From Roseiflexus sp034432635 (GTDB lineage Bacteria; Chloroflexota; Chloroflexia; Chloroflexales; Roseiflexaceae), in the NCBI GenBank assembly GCA_034432635.1, contig DAOUBK010000080.1, forward strand, positions 62,001-126,000: 64,000 nucleotides of DNA. Direction: 5' to 3'. The position numbers and the translations under genes are program-made. Positions 52,772 through 62,389 of the stretch are shown one piece after another. Position 1 is the stretch's first letter. Every line of letters starts with the position of its first letter. The notes under the pieces were generated by a model that had not been told where the DNA came from, ran no database searches, and saw only the letters and a program-made list of their open reading frames with translations.

Positions 52772-54145
52772 GTGGCAAAAGCGCGTACCGTATTCGTCTG
52801 CCAGCAGTGCGGTTCCCAGCAATCGCGCTGGATGGGTAGATGCCCGGATTGTGGAACATGGGACAGCCTGGTTGAACAGACCGAGCGACGGGATGTGACG
52901 CCGCGCAGTCGCGGTCCCGTTCCGGGCGTGCAGAGTCAACCGGTGGGTTTGCGCGATGTCGCCATCGGCGGCTTTGTGCGTCTGCCGGTGCTGGGAAGTG
53001 AGTTTGCCGGGGTGCTGGGTGGTGGCCTGGTACCCGGCAGCGTTGTGCTGGTCGGCGGCGAACCGGGGATCGGCAAAAGCAGCCTGTTACTTCAGGCTGC
53101 CGCTCATTTTGCAGAGCACGTCGGTCCAGCGCTCTACGTCTCGGCTGAAGAGTCGGTGCAGCAGATCAAACTGCGCGCAGCGCGCATGGGGCTGGAACCG
53201 GAACACCTGCTGGTCTACTCCGAAACGAATCTGAACGTCATTCTCGATCAGATTGCGGCGCTCAAACCGCACCTGGTGGTCGTCGATTCGATCCAGACGG
53301 TGTATCTGAACGAGATCAGCTCGGCTGCCGGCAGTGTCAGTCAGGTGCGTGAAGGGGCGTTGCGCTTGCTGCGGCTTGCCAAAGATCACGCCATTCCCAT
53401 GTTTCTGGTCGGTCACGTGACCAAAGAAGGAACCATTGCCGGACCGCGCGTGCTGGAACATATTGTCGATGTGGTGCTATACCTTGAGGGGGATCGCTTC
53501 CATCAGTACCGGTTGCTGCGCGGCGTTAAGAATCGTTTTGGCTCGACGGACGAGGTCGGTGTTTTCGAGATGACGGCGCAGGGGTTGTGCGAAGTGCCCA
53601 ACCCTTCACAGGCGTTTCTGTCGGAGCGCACCGCCGATGCGCCTGGATCGGCAGTGGCGGTGACGATGGAAGGAACGCGCCCGATCTTGGTGGAAGTCCA
53701 GGCGCTGACCGCCAGCAGCGCCAGCGCCCAACCACGCCGTACCGCCAACGGATTCGATATGAACCGGTTGTTGATGCTGGTGGCGGTGCTGACTAAACGT
53801 GTCGGCTTGCCTTTGTTCAATCAGGACGTTTATGTTAACATTGTAGGCGGTCTGCGTATTGATGAACCGGCCGTCGATCTGGCAGTTGCAGTTGCGATTG
53901 CGTCGTCATTCCGCAATCGGCGCGTGCACCCCGATCTCGCTATGGTTGGCGAAGTCGGGCTGGCAGGGGAGTTGCGCAGCGCAGGGCAACTGGAACGGCG
54001 TCTGATGGAAGCGTCGGGGCTTGGTTTCACCCGCGCGCTCTGTCCGGAAACAGCCCATCCGCCGCGGGTGGATGGGCTTGGCGTTGTGATGGCGCGCGCG
54101 CTCGCCGACGCGATCGAGATCGCGCTGCGCGACCCTGGATCGTAG
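52772..54145 (+). CDS. radA: DNA repair protein RadA (Sms)
   Basis: 457 residues from GTG 52772 (a GTG at 52751 is possible). A CxxC-CxxC zinc finger (FVCQQCGSQQSRWMGRCPDC, ~7-26) is followed by a RecA-like ATPase with Walker A GGEPGIGKSSL (~95-105) and the RadA-specific KNRFGSTDEVG (~250). The C-terminus is a Lon-protease-like domain without the catalytic pair. RadA promotes branch migration of recombination intermediates as a DnaB-like helicase. A PIN-TRAM gene follows, as in the Bacillus radA-disA-yacL order but without disA. Confidence 0.96.
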   Translation: MAKARTVFVCQQCGSQQSRWMGRCPDCGTWDSLVEQTERRDVTPRSRGPVPGVQSQPVGLRDVAIGGFVRLPVLGSEFAGVLGGGLVPGSVVLVGGEPGIGKSSLLLQAAAHFAEHVGPALYVSAEESVQQIKLRAARMGLEPEHLLVYSETNLNVILDQIAALKPHLVVVDSIQTVYLNEISSAAGSVSQVREGALRLLRLAKDHAIPMFLVGHVTKEGTIAGPRVLEHIVDVVLYLEGDRFHQYRLLRGVKNRFGSTDEVGVFEMTAQGLCEVPNPSQAFLSERTADAPGSAVAVTMEGTRPILVEVQALTASSASAQPRRTANGFDMNRLLMLVAVLTKRVGLPLFNQDVYVNIVGGLRIDEPAVDLAVAVAIASSFRNRRVHPDLAMVGEVGLAGELRSAGQLERRLMEASGLGFTRALCPETAHPPRVDGLGVVMARALADAIEIALRDPGS

Positions 54146-54271
54146 CACGGAGGCGACGTGTAGCAACCAACGGGTAGATGTTCATTGCTCTCCGCCATCT
54201 GTTTACAGGCTGCAACGCGGGTGTCTGCATCGGTGATCGGCGATGATGATAATTCTAGATGCTCACATTCA

Positions 54272-55357
54272 ATGAACATTAGTCTCAATTTTCTGGTTCG
54301 TCTGGCAGGAATGTTCGGGTTGGGGTACCTGGGTTTTCGTATCGGCCTCGCATTATCGGGTGAGCCACCAAACGAGACCGAGATACTGGCGACTCAATTG
54401 CTGACGCTGGCGGGTGCTGGATTGGGATTGTTGACCACCCATCGCTGGACAGTCGAGCCAGTGCGTGATCTGATGCGCCACATGCGCAGCGTTTCGATGG
54501 CTGAGTTGACGGCGCTGGTGTTTGGCGCACTGGCCGGTCTCATCTTTGCCGTGCTCCTGTCCATTCCTCTGGCGCAACTGCCGCCGCCGGTCGGTCAGTT
54601 CGCGCCGATCGTCGCTGCCGGGGTGCTGGCATACCTCGGCGCACTCCTCTTTTCCAGCCGCAAAAAGGATATTGCCGATCTGTTGCTAGCGTCGCGGCGC
54701 GGCACATTCTCCTGGTCGCAACAGTTCGGTGATGCGATCCAGCCGCAGCGACGCTACCTGATCGATACGTCCGCGATCATCGATGGGCGCATCGTGGCAG
54801 TGGCGCAGATCGGGTTCATCGAAGGGACGCTGCTGGTTCCCAATTTTGTACTGCACGAACTGCAATCGCTGGCGGACTCAGCCGACGAACTGCGCCGGAT
54901 GAAGGGGCGTCGCGGTCTCGAAATACTGAACACGGTGCAGAAACAGATGCACAACACCGTCGAGGTGCTGAACGTCGAGGTGCCGGGAACGATGGACGTG
55001 GACGAGAAACTGGTCATCCTGGCACGCCAGTATCGCTGCCCGGTGATCACGAACGACCATAATCTGGGGCGGATTGCCGAACTCCAGGGGGTCAAAGTGC
55101 TGAGTCTGAACCAGCTTGCCGATGCCATGCGTCCACCCGTCGTTCCCGGTCAGGACCTGCGGGTAACGATTCGGGACATCGGGCGCGAACGTGAGCAGGG
55201 CATCTCCTTTCTGGAAGATGGGACGATGGTGGTGGTGGAGGATGCGCGCCGCCTGATCGGGCGCGAAGTGGATACCATCGTGACGCGCGTGTATCAGACC
55301 CAGACGGGTCGGATTGTGTTTGCGCAATTGCGCATTGAACAGGTGGTGAAGGGGTGA
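54272..55357 (+). CDS. PIN-TRAM membrane protein, YacL-like
   Basis: 361 residues from ATG 54272; the frame is open upstream, but an earlier start would extend into unrelated sequence. Four N-terminal helices (~5-125) precede a PIN nuclease domain with RYLIDTSAIIDGR (Asp, ~165), LVPNFVLHELQ and ITNDHNLGRIAE, giving the acidic metal site. A TRAM domain (RDIGREREQGISFLEDGTMVVVE) completes it. It matches YacL of Bacillus in order of parts. It is probably a membrane-bound ribonuclease. No ribosome site is obvious before the ATG, and the gap to radA is 126 bp. Confidence 0.88.
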   Translation: MNISLNFLVRLAGMFGLGYLGFRIGLALSGEPPNETEILATQLLTLAGAGLGLLTTHRWTVEPVRDLMRHMRSVSMAELTALVFGALAGLIFAVLLSIPLAQLPPPVGQFAPIVAAGVLAYLGALLFSSRKKDIADLLLASRRGTFSWSQQFGDAIQPQRRYLIDTSAIIDGRIVAVAQIGFIEGTLLVPNFVLHELQSLADSADELRRMKGRRGLEILNTVQKQMHNTVEVLNVEVPGTMDVDEKLVILARQYRCPVITNDHNLGRIAELQGVKVLSLNQLADAMRPPVVPGQDLRVTIRDIGREREQGISFLEDGTMVVVEDARRLIGREVDTIVTRVYQTQTGRIVFAQLRIEQVVKG

Positions 55358-56104
55358 TCGGGCGGATCGTTGCGGCGAGGTGAGTCTGATCCTGAGCGTG
55401 TGATCCGAAACGATACGCCTGGATCGACCGCAGTAGTGACGCACAGATGAGATAAGCAGGCGGACGAAGCCCCTGCCTTCGCCTGTTCGGATGGTCTGGC
55501 CATCGTCCTGGCATCGATCCTGCCGCCGTGGGTGCGCCTTTGTTCGTCAGAGGCGCCGTTCTCTAGAGACAATACCCTGCGAATAAGGCGCTGCGTGCGG
55601 TATGGTTCCCCCTGCTTCCCACCGTGCAGGGGCGGACAGGACATCCAAGTGTGTGCGGGGGATATCTTCACTTGCGCCGGGAACGCGCCCGTTAGTGCAG
55701 GACATCCGAGTGTGTGCGGGGGATAGGGCTTGGGGACACCCTAGAGGCCCTCACCTCTGGTCCCTCTCCCGCAATGCGGGAGATGGGCGACCGGCGATGT
55801 GCGCCGGAGGCGTCCCGCTTTGGCAGAAGGTGCGTTTGTTCCATCTCTTCTGTCCACCCCTAAAGGGCGCGTTGACGTCTCGCCTATGCACTGTCCGGGA
55901 TCAATGAGGACGCCATCGCCCCACTGGCGCCGCCACATTCTCGGAGAGCGTCAACCTGCCGGTTGGCGCAACGATCCCGTGCTGCGGTATAATCTGCCGG
56001 AGATGGCGGGATGATGCGCACCTCCACGCGATGCGACCGCCAACCGTGATCTGCCTGTACTGTCGTGGTGGGGTGCATCCCTGCCGCTGGATGGAGATCT
56101 CTGT
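55358..56104. other. Intergenic region with repeats
   Basis: 747 bp with no supported gene. It holds a small inverted repeat around 55467-55495 (AGGCGGACGAAG / CCTTCGCCT), copy 4 of the dispersed hairpin element (55625-55864) and two 28-bp direct repeats. Confidence 0.55.
55625..55864. repeat. Dispersed inverted-repeat element, copy 4
   Basis: The left end TGCAGGGGCGGACAGGA (55625-55641) and right end TTCTGTCCACCCCTAAA (55848-55864) are imperfect inverses. The hairpin CTCCCGC-AAT-GCGGGAG lies at about 55767-55783. The right half read on the minus strand aligns with copy 1. Two 28-bp direct repeats (55637-55664 and 55698-55725; one mismatch) begin CAGGACATCC and end GTGCGGGGGATA. Confidence 0.6.
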
Positions 56105-57502
56105 ATGACCTTTTCGTCCTCAAATCCGCATACATCGGTTGAAACCGGCATTCCCGGACCGCGCGCAGCGGCGCTGATCGCCCGTGATCACAGGGTCTAT
56201 GCCCCGTGCATGGGGCGGGTGTACCCCTTTGTGATGGAACGCGGCGTCGGGTGTGAGGTGTGGGATGTCGATGGCAATCGCTACCTCGATTTCAACGCCG
56301 GTATCGCAGTCGTGTCCGCCGGGCATGCACATCCGCGGATTGTGCGCGCCATTCAGGAGCAGGCGGCGCGCTTCATCCATATGGCGGCGACCGATTTCTA
56401 CAATGAGCCGATGATTAAGCTCGGCGAGAAACTGGTTGCCACCATGCCGCGCGCCTGTGAGTGGCAGGTCTTCCTGGCGAATTCGGGTACGGAGGCGATT
56501 GAGGCGGCGATCAAACTGGCGCGGTATGCCACCGGTCGCCAGGGGATCATCGCCTTTTTCGGCGGATTTCACGGGCGCTCCTACGGCGCACTGTCGCTGA
56601 CGGCGTCGAAGCCGGTGCAGCGACGCGGCTATTTCCCGCTGGTTCCCGGTACGTTCCATGCGTTCTACGCCAATCCCTACCGTCCGCCGTTCGATGTCGA
56701 TCCATCACGGGTGACAGAGGCGTGCCTGGCGTATATCGAAGATACTTTGTTTCGCACAGTTGCACCGCCGCGTGATATTGCTGCGATTGTGGTCGAGCCG
56801 ATCCAGGGCGAGGGCGGCTATGTGGTTCCGGCGCCGGGTTTTCTCTGCGGGTTGCGTCAGTTGTGTGATCGGTACGGTATTGTGCTGATTCTGGACGAGG
56901 TGCAGAGCGGCGTGGGACGCACCGGGACGATGTGGGCATTCGAGCAGGAGTGCCCGGCAAATGCTGCCGGCGCCTGCGCTGCCTGCGGGTGCGCTCAACC
57001 GGTTGGATGCATCCCGGATATTCTGGCAACCGCGAAGGGGTTGGGCGGCGGCGTGCCGATTGGCGCAACTGTGGCGCGGAAAGAGTTGACTGCCGTGTGG
57101 GAACCCGGTTCGCACGGGAATACGTTTGGCGGCAACGCGCTGGCGTGCGCTGCGGCGAACGAAGTGCTCGATCTGGTGCAGCACGAACTGGCAGCCAATG
57201 CTGCGCGTGTTGGCGCCTATCTGATGCAGGGATTGCGTGACCTTCAGCAGCGGTACGACGTTATCGGCGATGTGCGCGGGCGCGGTTTGATGATCGGCGT
57301 CGAGTTTGTCAAAGATCGGCAGACGCGCGAACCGGCGCGCGCCCTGGCGCAGTGCGTGATAGAAGAAGCATTCCGCCGAGGTTTGCTGATCCTCACCTGT
57401 GGCGCCTCGACGATTCGCCTCTGCCCGCCGCTGGTGCTGACCGAAGCGCAGGTTGATGAAGGATTGACGATCTTCGAGGCAGCGTTGCGCGCCTGCTGCT
57501 AG
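56105..57502 (+). CDS. Class III aminotransferase with a cysteine-rich insertion
   Basis: 465 residues, GGAG 8 nt before the ATG. The fold type I PLP site is present: NSGTEAIEAAIKLAR, EPIQGEGGY, LDEVQSGVGRTG and the PLP Lys in ATAKGLGGG (~313). VYPFVMERGVGCEVWDVDGNRYLDFNAGIAV resembles archaeal GABA-aminotransferase-like and amino-acid racemase proteins, so a racemase cannot be excluded. Between the usual FE and PDIL a segment of about 20 residues (ECPANAAGACAACGCAQPVGC, ~283-303) adds five Cys, possibly a zinc or iron-sulfur site. Substrate unknown. Confidence 0.88.
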   Translation: MTFSSSNPHTSVETGIPGPRAAALIARDHRVYAPCMGRVYPFVMERGVGCEVWDVDGNRYLDFNAGIAVVSAGHAHPRIVRAIQEQAARFIHMAATDFYNEPMIKLGEKLVATMPRACEWQVFLANSGTEAIEAAIKLARYATGRQGIIAFFGGFHGRSYGALSLTASKPVQRRGYFPLVPGTFHAFYANPYRPPFDVDPSRVTEACLAYIEDTLFRTVAPPRDIAAIVVEPIQGEGGYVVPAPGFLCGLRQLCDRYGIVLILDEVQSGVGRTGTMWAFEQECPANAAGACAACGCAQPVGCIPDILATAKGLGGGVPIGATVARKELTAVWEPGSHGNTFGGNALACAAANEVLDLVQHELAANAARVGAYLMQGLRDLQQRYDVIGDVRGRGLMIGVEFVKDRQTREPARALAQCVIEEAFRRGLLILTCGASTIRLCPPLVLTEAQVDEGLTIFEAALRACC

Positions 57503-57506
57503 GCAC

Positions 57507-58010
57507 TCATCCGACGGTGTATGCTGGCGGCGCCATCGGCGGCTGCGGTCGCTGACGCACCGCCAGCCACCCACCCAGCGCTCCGAGGAGCACAGCGAAG
57601 AGCAGGTGGATCAGACCGGTGCAGAAACCGATCACCGGACCCATCACCCCGATCAGGTTGCGAATATCGTCCTCGGTCAGCCCTGACGACGGTTGCTGCT
57701 CCAGCACCTGCCTGATAACTTCATCGAACAGGACCGGATCGCTCTGGGCGATCAGAATCGCCGCGATCCAGAAAATGACCGACCCGATGAGTGCACCAAT
57801 CCCGGAAATGCCTCCCGCCAGCGTGCCGCTGCCAACACCGGCAGTCGGACCGCTCCAGCGCACCCCGATGTAGCCAGCAATTGCGCCCAGCGCCATAGTT
57901 GCGATCGGTCCGCAACAAAAGACCCCAATCGCCGGAATGAAGGAAAAGCCCACCACAGCGATGATGCTGACCAGAGCAAAGAGAAGCCCCGATTTGAGAC
58001 CGCCAGACAT
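57507..58010 (-). CDS. Small membrane protein with four predicted helices
   Basis: 167 residues; GGAGG lies just before the ATG. Helices are near ~8-30, 35-52, 70-95 and 125-150. The loop between helix three and four is polar, with an acidic segment (QPSSGLTEDDIRNLIGV). Glycine- and alanine-rich helices give a compact bundle. The last residues are Pro-rich. I recognise no family; a DUF4199-like or similar helper protein is possible. Confidence 0.7.
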   Translation of the reverse strand: MSGGLKSGLLFALVSIIAVVGFSFIPAIGVFCCGPIATMALGAIAGYIGVRWSGPTAGVGSGTLAGGISGIGALIGSVIFWIAAILIAQSDPVLFDEVIRQVLEQQPSSGLTEDDIRNLIGVMGPVIGFCTGLIHLLFAVLLGALGGWLAVRQRPQPPMAPPAYTVG

Positions 58011-58099
58011 GCTGCCTCCTTATGCGCGGTAGTGCGGTGATGTCTTCATTGTATCACGTCCCACCAGCGTCGTCGTGGTACTGCCACGCCTTGCGCCGG

Positions 58100-58128
58100 T
58101 TGACACGCTCCTGCCGATCCCATAGAAT
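58100..58128 (+). promoter_or_regulatory. Predicted sigma-70-type promoter of the second GH2 gene
   Basis: TTGACA (58100-58105) and TAGAAT (58123-58128) are separated by 17 bp. The start would lie near 58135, about 18 nt before the ATG at 58153. Confidence 0.7.
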
Positions 58129-58152
58129 GGCACAGCCCTGAAAGGTGATCTG

Positions 58153-60390
58153 ATGCTTATCGATGCGTGCCCAATGACGAATGCTCCCGCACTTCTGTCA
58201 CTCAACGGCATCTGGAAACTGCTGCCGGTCGATACGTTTCGTCAGGGGTTTTATCCGCCCGATGATGATACCTGGCTGACCCAGGAAATACCGGCGCACT
58301 GGCAGCAGCACCCGCTGTTGGAACGCTATGCGGGGTGTATGGTCTACCGGCGACGCTTCAGCGTGCCGGATGCGCCTGCAACCTCACCCGATCACGCTGC
58401 GCCGGTCCGCTATTTCCTGCGCTTCAACGGCGTTTTCTACCGGGCGCAATCCTACTTCAACGGTGTTGATCTGGGGCGACACGAAGGGTACTTCGAGCCG
58501 TTCGAGCACGAGGTGACCGCCTGGATCGCGCCGGAAAATGAGATCGTCGTCGAGGTCGAATGCCCTGATGAAGTCAATAAGTCTGGCAAGCGCCTGATCA
58601 CCGGCGTCTTCTCGCACTGGGACTGCATGGATCCGCTGGCAAACCCCGGCGGCATCTGGTTGCCGGTCGAACTGGTGATGACCGGTCCGGTGCGTCTCCG
58701 CGAGGTGCTGCTTCAGACCGAGGCATCCGGCGAGTCGCTGGCGGAGTTGCGGTTTCGTGCGGTGTTCGATGCGCGCGCTGTGCGTGACGTCGTGCTACGC
58801 TGGACGTTTACACCGGTCAACTTCGCCGGCGCAGTCCAGACGATTGAGCAGCGCCGCGCCCTGGCGGATGGAGTGCATGAGATCGTCGGCGTCCTGCTGC
58901 TGAACGATCCGCGCCTCTGGTGGACCCACGACATGGGAGCGCCGAACCTGTATGCGGTGACGCTCGACGTGCTCTGCGATGGGGTGGTTTCCGATGCGCA
59001 CACCTTTCGCTTTGGCATTCGCACATTCGAACTGCACGACTGGATACCCTATCTCAACGGAACACGCTTCTTTGTCAAGGGGAACAACTATCCGCCGACC
59101 GATGTGCGGATTGCAACCACCACGCGCGAACGGTGTCTCGCCGATCTTCGCCTGGCGCGCGAGAGCCATATGAACATGCTGCGGGTTCACGGGCACGTCG
59201 CGCACCCGGCGCTCTACGAGGCCGCCGACGAAACGGGCATCCTGCTCTGGCAGGATTTCCCGCTGCACTGGCTCTACCGGCGTGAGATCCTGCCCGAAGC
59301 CCGTCGTCAGGCGCGCGCCATGGTGCGTCTGCTGGGCAATCACCCGTCGGTCGCGCTCTGGTGCATGCACAACGAACCGGTGTATGTTGTCGATACCCGC
59401 GACGAACGGCTGATAACCCGCATACGCACCTATGCGTCGATGTTCGTCTTTAGCTGGAACCGTGACGTCATGGATAGCGAGTTGAAGCGCGTCGTTGAAC
59501 GGGAGGACGGCAAACGTCCGGTTGTGCGCTCGTCGAACGAATTTCCCATTCCGGGGATTCGCAAAGGCACCAGCACCCATTTCTACTACGGCTGGTACAC
59601 AATCTACGGTCGTCTCGAAGAATGGGAGCCATTGATCCGACGCTTCCCGCAACTGGTGCGCTTTGTCACTGAGTTTGGCGCTCAGAGTTTTCCAAATGTC
59701 GAGAGTTGCGTCAGATTCATGGACGCCGACATCAGGCGCATCGACTGGCAGCGTCTGGTTGAGCGTCACCAGTTCCAGGCGGATATCATGGCGCACTGGT
59801 ACGACTGGCGCGCTGCCCGTTCACTCGACGAACTGGTGCAGATCTCGCAGGACTACCAGATCAGGGTGAACCGGCATTACATCGATCGTCTGCGGTTGCG
59901 CAAATATCGCCCGACCGGCGGGATCATGCCGTTTATGTTTCACGATGCAAATCCCTCGGTTTCGTGGTCGATCATCGACTACTGGCGAACGCCGAAGCGA
60001 TCATACGACGCGATGCGTCTGGCATTCAGTCCGCAGTATCTCTTCACCGTGCTGGAGAAAGAATCGATTGCGGTTGGTGAAGCCCTCGATCTGCCGGTGT
60101 ACATCGTCAATGACGAACACCGTGATTGTGCCGTTGCCATCATTGCGCGTCTGATCGGTCCCGGCGATACGCTTCTGGCGAGCGTCGAGCGGTCGTTCAC
60201 CCTGCCTGCCGATTGCATGGCGATGGAAGTCGAGCGTTTGCGTCTGATCCCGTCCGATCCCGCCACGTATCGCCTGGAGTTGATGCTCCAGTGCAGCCGG
60301 GTAGAACCACTCGTCAACACATATCTCATTCATGTTGCAAGCACGAAAGGAACCCTGCATGCTCGACAAAGCTCAAGCCATCGCTCCTGA
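58153..60390 (+). CDS. Glycoside hydrolase family 2 protein
   Basis: 745 residues. The sugar-binding domain (~20-180) has RYFLRFNGVFYRAQSYFNG, the Ig-like domain follows, and the TIM barrel carries the acid/base Glu in WCMHNEPVYV (~413) and the nucleophile Glu in RFVTEFGAQSF (~510). It is related to the gene at 49680, but the two differ enough to suggest different substrates, for example mannosides or glucuronides. No signal peptide. AGGTGA precedes the ATG. Its last 32 bp overlap the amidohydrolase start, so the two are coupled. Confidence 0.87.
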   Translation: MLIDACPMTNAPALLSLNGIWKLLPVDTFRQGFYPPDDDTWLTQEIPAHWQQHPLLERYAGCMVYRRRFSVPDAPATSPDHAAPVRYFLRFNGVFYRAQSYFNGVDLGRHEGYFEPFEHEVTAWIAPENEIVVEVECPDEVNKSGKRLITGVFSHWDCMDPLANPGGIWLPVELVMTGPVRLREVLLQTEASGESLAELRFRAVFDARAVRDVVLRWTFTPVNFAGAVQTIEQRRALADGVHEIVGVLLLNDPRLWWTHDMGAPNLYAVTLDVLCDGVVSDAHTFRFGIRTFELHDWIPYLNGTRFFVKGNNYPPTDVRIATTTRERCLADLRLARESHMNMLRVHGHVAHPALYEAADETGILLWQDFPLHWLYRREILPEARRQARAMVRLLGNHPSVALWCMHNEPVYVVDTRDERLITRIRTYASMFVFSWNRDVMDSELKRVVEREDGKRPVVRSSNEFPIPGIRKGTSTHFYYGWYTIYGRLEEWEPLIRRFPQLVRFVTEFGAQSFPNVESCVRFMDADIRRIDWQRLVERHQFQADIMAHWYDWRAARSLDELVQISQDYQIRVNRHYIDRLRLRKYRPTGGIMPFMFHDANPSVSWSIIDYWRTPKRSYDAMRLAFSPQYLFTVLEKESIAVGEALDLPVYIVNDEHRDCAVAIIARLIGPGDTLLASVERSFTLPADCMAMEVERLRLIPSDPATYRLELMLQCSRVEPLVNTYLIHVASTKGTLHARQSSSHRS

Positions 60391-61546
60391 ACTGATCCGG
60401 TTGCGGCGTGAGATTCACGCGCACCCTGAACTGGCGTTCCAGGAAGTACGGACTGCTCAACTGGTCGTGGAAACACTGCGTGAGATCGGCGGCATTGATA
60501 TTCGTACCGGCGTCGGCAAAACCGGCGTCGTCGGTCAACTCGGCCACGGCAACGGACCGACGATTGGCATCCGCGCCGACATGGATGCCCTGCCGATCAA
60601 TGAGGCCACCGGATTGCCGTTTGCCTCCCAGAATCCGGGGGTGATGCACGCCTGTGGTCATGATGCGCATACCGCGATCCTGCTCGGTGTGGCGCACTTA
60701 CTCCGGCAGGAGTTCGCCGCCGGCAACCTGCACGGCACGGTGCGTTTCCTCTTTCAACCGGCAGAGGAAGCGCAGGACGACGAGGGTCTCAGCGGTGCGC
60801 TGCGTATGATCAACGACGGCGCGCTCGAGGGGGTCGATCACGTGATTGCCCTGCATGTCGACTCAGCCTTGCCGGTTGGAAAAATCACCATTCGTGATGG
60901 AGCAAGCTCGGCAGCGGTCGATACCTTTCGCGGGTGGATCACGGGGAGCGGCGGACATGGTGCCTACCCGCACCTTGGCACCGATCCGCTGTGGATGCTG
61001 CTACCGGTGATGCAGGCGTTGCATGGCATTGTCGCGCGCCGGATCAACCCCATGCAACCGGCGGTCGTCAGTCTTGGCATTGTGCGCGGCGGCACGGCGT
61101 CGAACGTTATCCCCGCCGAAGTGTATCTCGAAGGAACGCTGCGCAGTTTCGATCCGCAGGTGCGCGAGCAGTTGATTGTCGAGGTTGAGCGCGCATTCGC
61201 GGTTGCGCGCGCAGTGGGTGGCGATTATCGGCTGGAGGTCGAGCGCGGCTATCCCGCCGGGCACAACGATGCCACGGTCAGTGAATGGATCGCCGCCGTG
61301 GCTGCCGATCTGATCGGCGCAGATGCCATCGACCGGAGTCGCACCGGGATGGGGGCGGAAGATTTCGCCTATATGACCCAGAAAGCGCCCGGTGCGATGT
61401 TCATGCTCGGCGCTGCAATCGACGATGATGTGAGTCGCGGACATCACACCCCGATCTTCGACATCGATGAGCGTGCATTACCCATTGGCGCTGCGCTGCT
61501 CGCCGAAACAGCGCGCCGCTATCTGGCAGGGGAAGTTCGACGGTAG
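60359..61546 (+). CDS. M20D family amidohydrolase (amino-acid aminoacylase-like)
   Basis: 395 residues from ATG 60359, with AAAGGA 7 nt upstream. The metal site appears as HACGHDAHTAILLG (~99-112), EEAQDDEG and GMGAEDFAYM with GHHTPIFDID near the end. The family removes acyl groups from N-acyl amino acids or indole conjugates in the cytoplasm. The overlap with the GH2 gene indicates one transcript. Confidence 0.92.
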   Translation: MLDKAQAIAPELIRLRREIHAHPELAFQEVRTAQLVVETLREIGGIDIRTGVGKTGVVGQLGHGNGPTIGIRADMDALPINEATGLPFASQNPGVMHACGHDAHTAILLGVAHLLRQEFAAGNLHGTVRFLFQPAEEAQDDEGLSGALRMINDGALEGVDHVIALHVDSALPVGKITIRDGASSAAVDTFRGWITGSGGHGAYPHLGTDPLWMLLPVMQALHGIVARRINPMQPAVVSLGIVRGGTASNVIPAEVYLEGTLRSFDPQVREQLIVEVERAFAVARAVGGDYRLEVERGYPAGHNDATVSEWIAAVAADLIGADAIDRSRTGMGAEDFAYMTQKAPGAMFMLGAAIDDDVSRGHHTPIFDIDERALPIGAALLAETARRYLAGEVRR

Positions 61547-61588
61547 TGCAGTTGAGTCTGCGCGTATGTCCGCATCGCGCTGTTGAAC

Positions 61589-61619
61589 AACGGCGAAGCC
61601 CGCGACCCGCTTCGCCGTT
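61589..61619. other. Hairpin downstream of the amidohydrolase
   Basis: AACGGCGAAGC (61589-61599) and GCTTCGCCGTT (61609-61619) are perfect 11-bp inverse arms with a 9-nt loop. No T-run follows, so it is not a clear terminator. A second hairpin, GCGAAGGC-ACT-GCCTTCGC, lies at 61689-61707 in the same 184-bp gap. Confidence 0.6.
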
Positions 61620-61730
61620 GCCCGCACACGGGTATGGTTCATCTCAGAGCCGATCCAAATACCCGTACAGCGTCTATATGATGAATAGGCGAAGGCACTG
61701 CCTTCGCAGCAGGATTTTTCGGACAGGCTC

Positions 61731-62312
61731 TTATGGCTCGATCTTCGTGCCCAGGACGGCGAGGAACTTCGCGATCCAGTCGGGGTGCGCGGGCCAGGCG
61801 GGCGCCGTCACCAGGTTGCCATCGACGTGCGCTTTATCCGCCGGAATATCGACATACCGACCGCCAGCGCGGTTGACATCGGGACCCACTGCCGGATACG
61901 CCGAGCATGATCGCCCTTCGAGCACGCCGGCTGCCGCCAGCACCTGTGCACCGTGGCAGATGGCAGCGATCGGCTTGTTGGCTGCCGCGAAGTGGCGTAC
62001 AATCTCCAGCACCTTCTCATTCAAACGAATGTATTCAGGTGCGCGCCCGCCGGGGATCACCAGCGCGTCGTAATCCTCTGCCCGCACCTCGGCAAACGTG
62101 GCATTCAACGCGAAGTTGTGTCCGGGTTTCTCGCTGTAGGTCTGATCGCCTTCGAAGTCATGCACCGCTGTGCGCACCTTATCGCCTGCCTTCTTGTCGG
62201 GGCAGACGGCATGCACCATGTGTCCGACCGCCTGAAGCGCCTGGAAAGGTACCATCACCTCGTAGTCCTCGACGTAATCACCGACGAGCATCAGGATGTT
62301 CTTTGCCGCCAT
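61731..62312 (-). CDS. DJ-1/PfpI family protein
   Basis: 193 residues with GGAG before the ATG. The Rossmann-like fold has the nucleophile in AICHGAQVLAAAG (~118) and the acidic partner Glu in DYVEDYEV near the start (~14). PfpI/YhbO-type members act as protein or nucleotide deglycases or as stress chaperones; a few are peptidases. It probably helps against carbonyl stress. It is divergent from the protoporphyrinogen oxidase gene. Confidence 0.9.
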   Translation of the reverse strand: MAAKNILMLVGDYVEDYEVMVPFQALQAVGHMVHAVCPDKKAGDKVRTAVHDFEGDQTYSEKPGHNFALNATFAEVRAEDYDALVIPGGRAPEYIRLNEKVLEIVRHFAAANKPIAAICHGAQVLAAAGVLEGRSCSAYPAVGPDVNRAGGRYVDIPADKAHVDGNLVTAPAWPAHPDWIAKFLAVLGTKIEP

Positions 62313-62383
62313 GGAGAAACTCCTTTCTGCTTCTTCGCACGGTTTGCCACTTGTTGCTCACATTCGATAACGGGGATATAACT

Positions 62384-62389
62384 ATTATA
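62384..62389 (-). promoter_or_regulatory. -10 box of the DJ-1/PfpI gene
   Basis: TATAAT on the minus strand, about 72 bp before the ATG at 62312. A consensus -35 is not seen. Confidence 0.4.
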
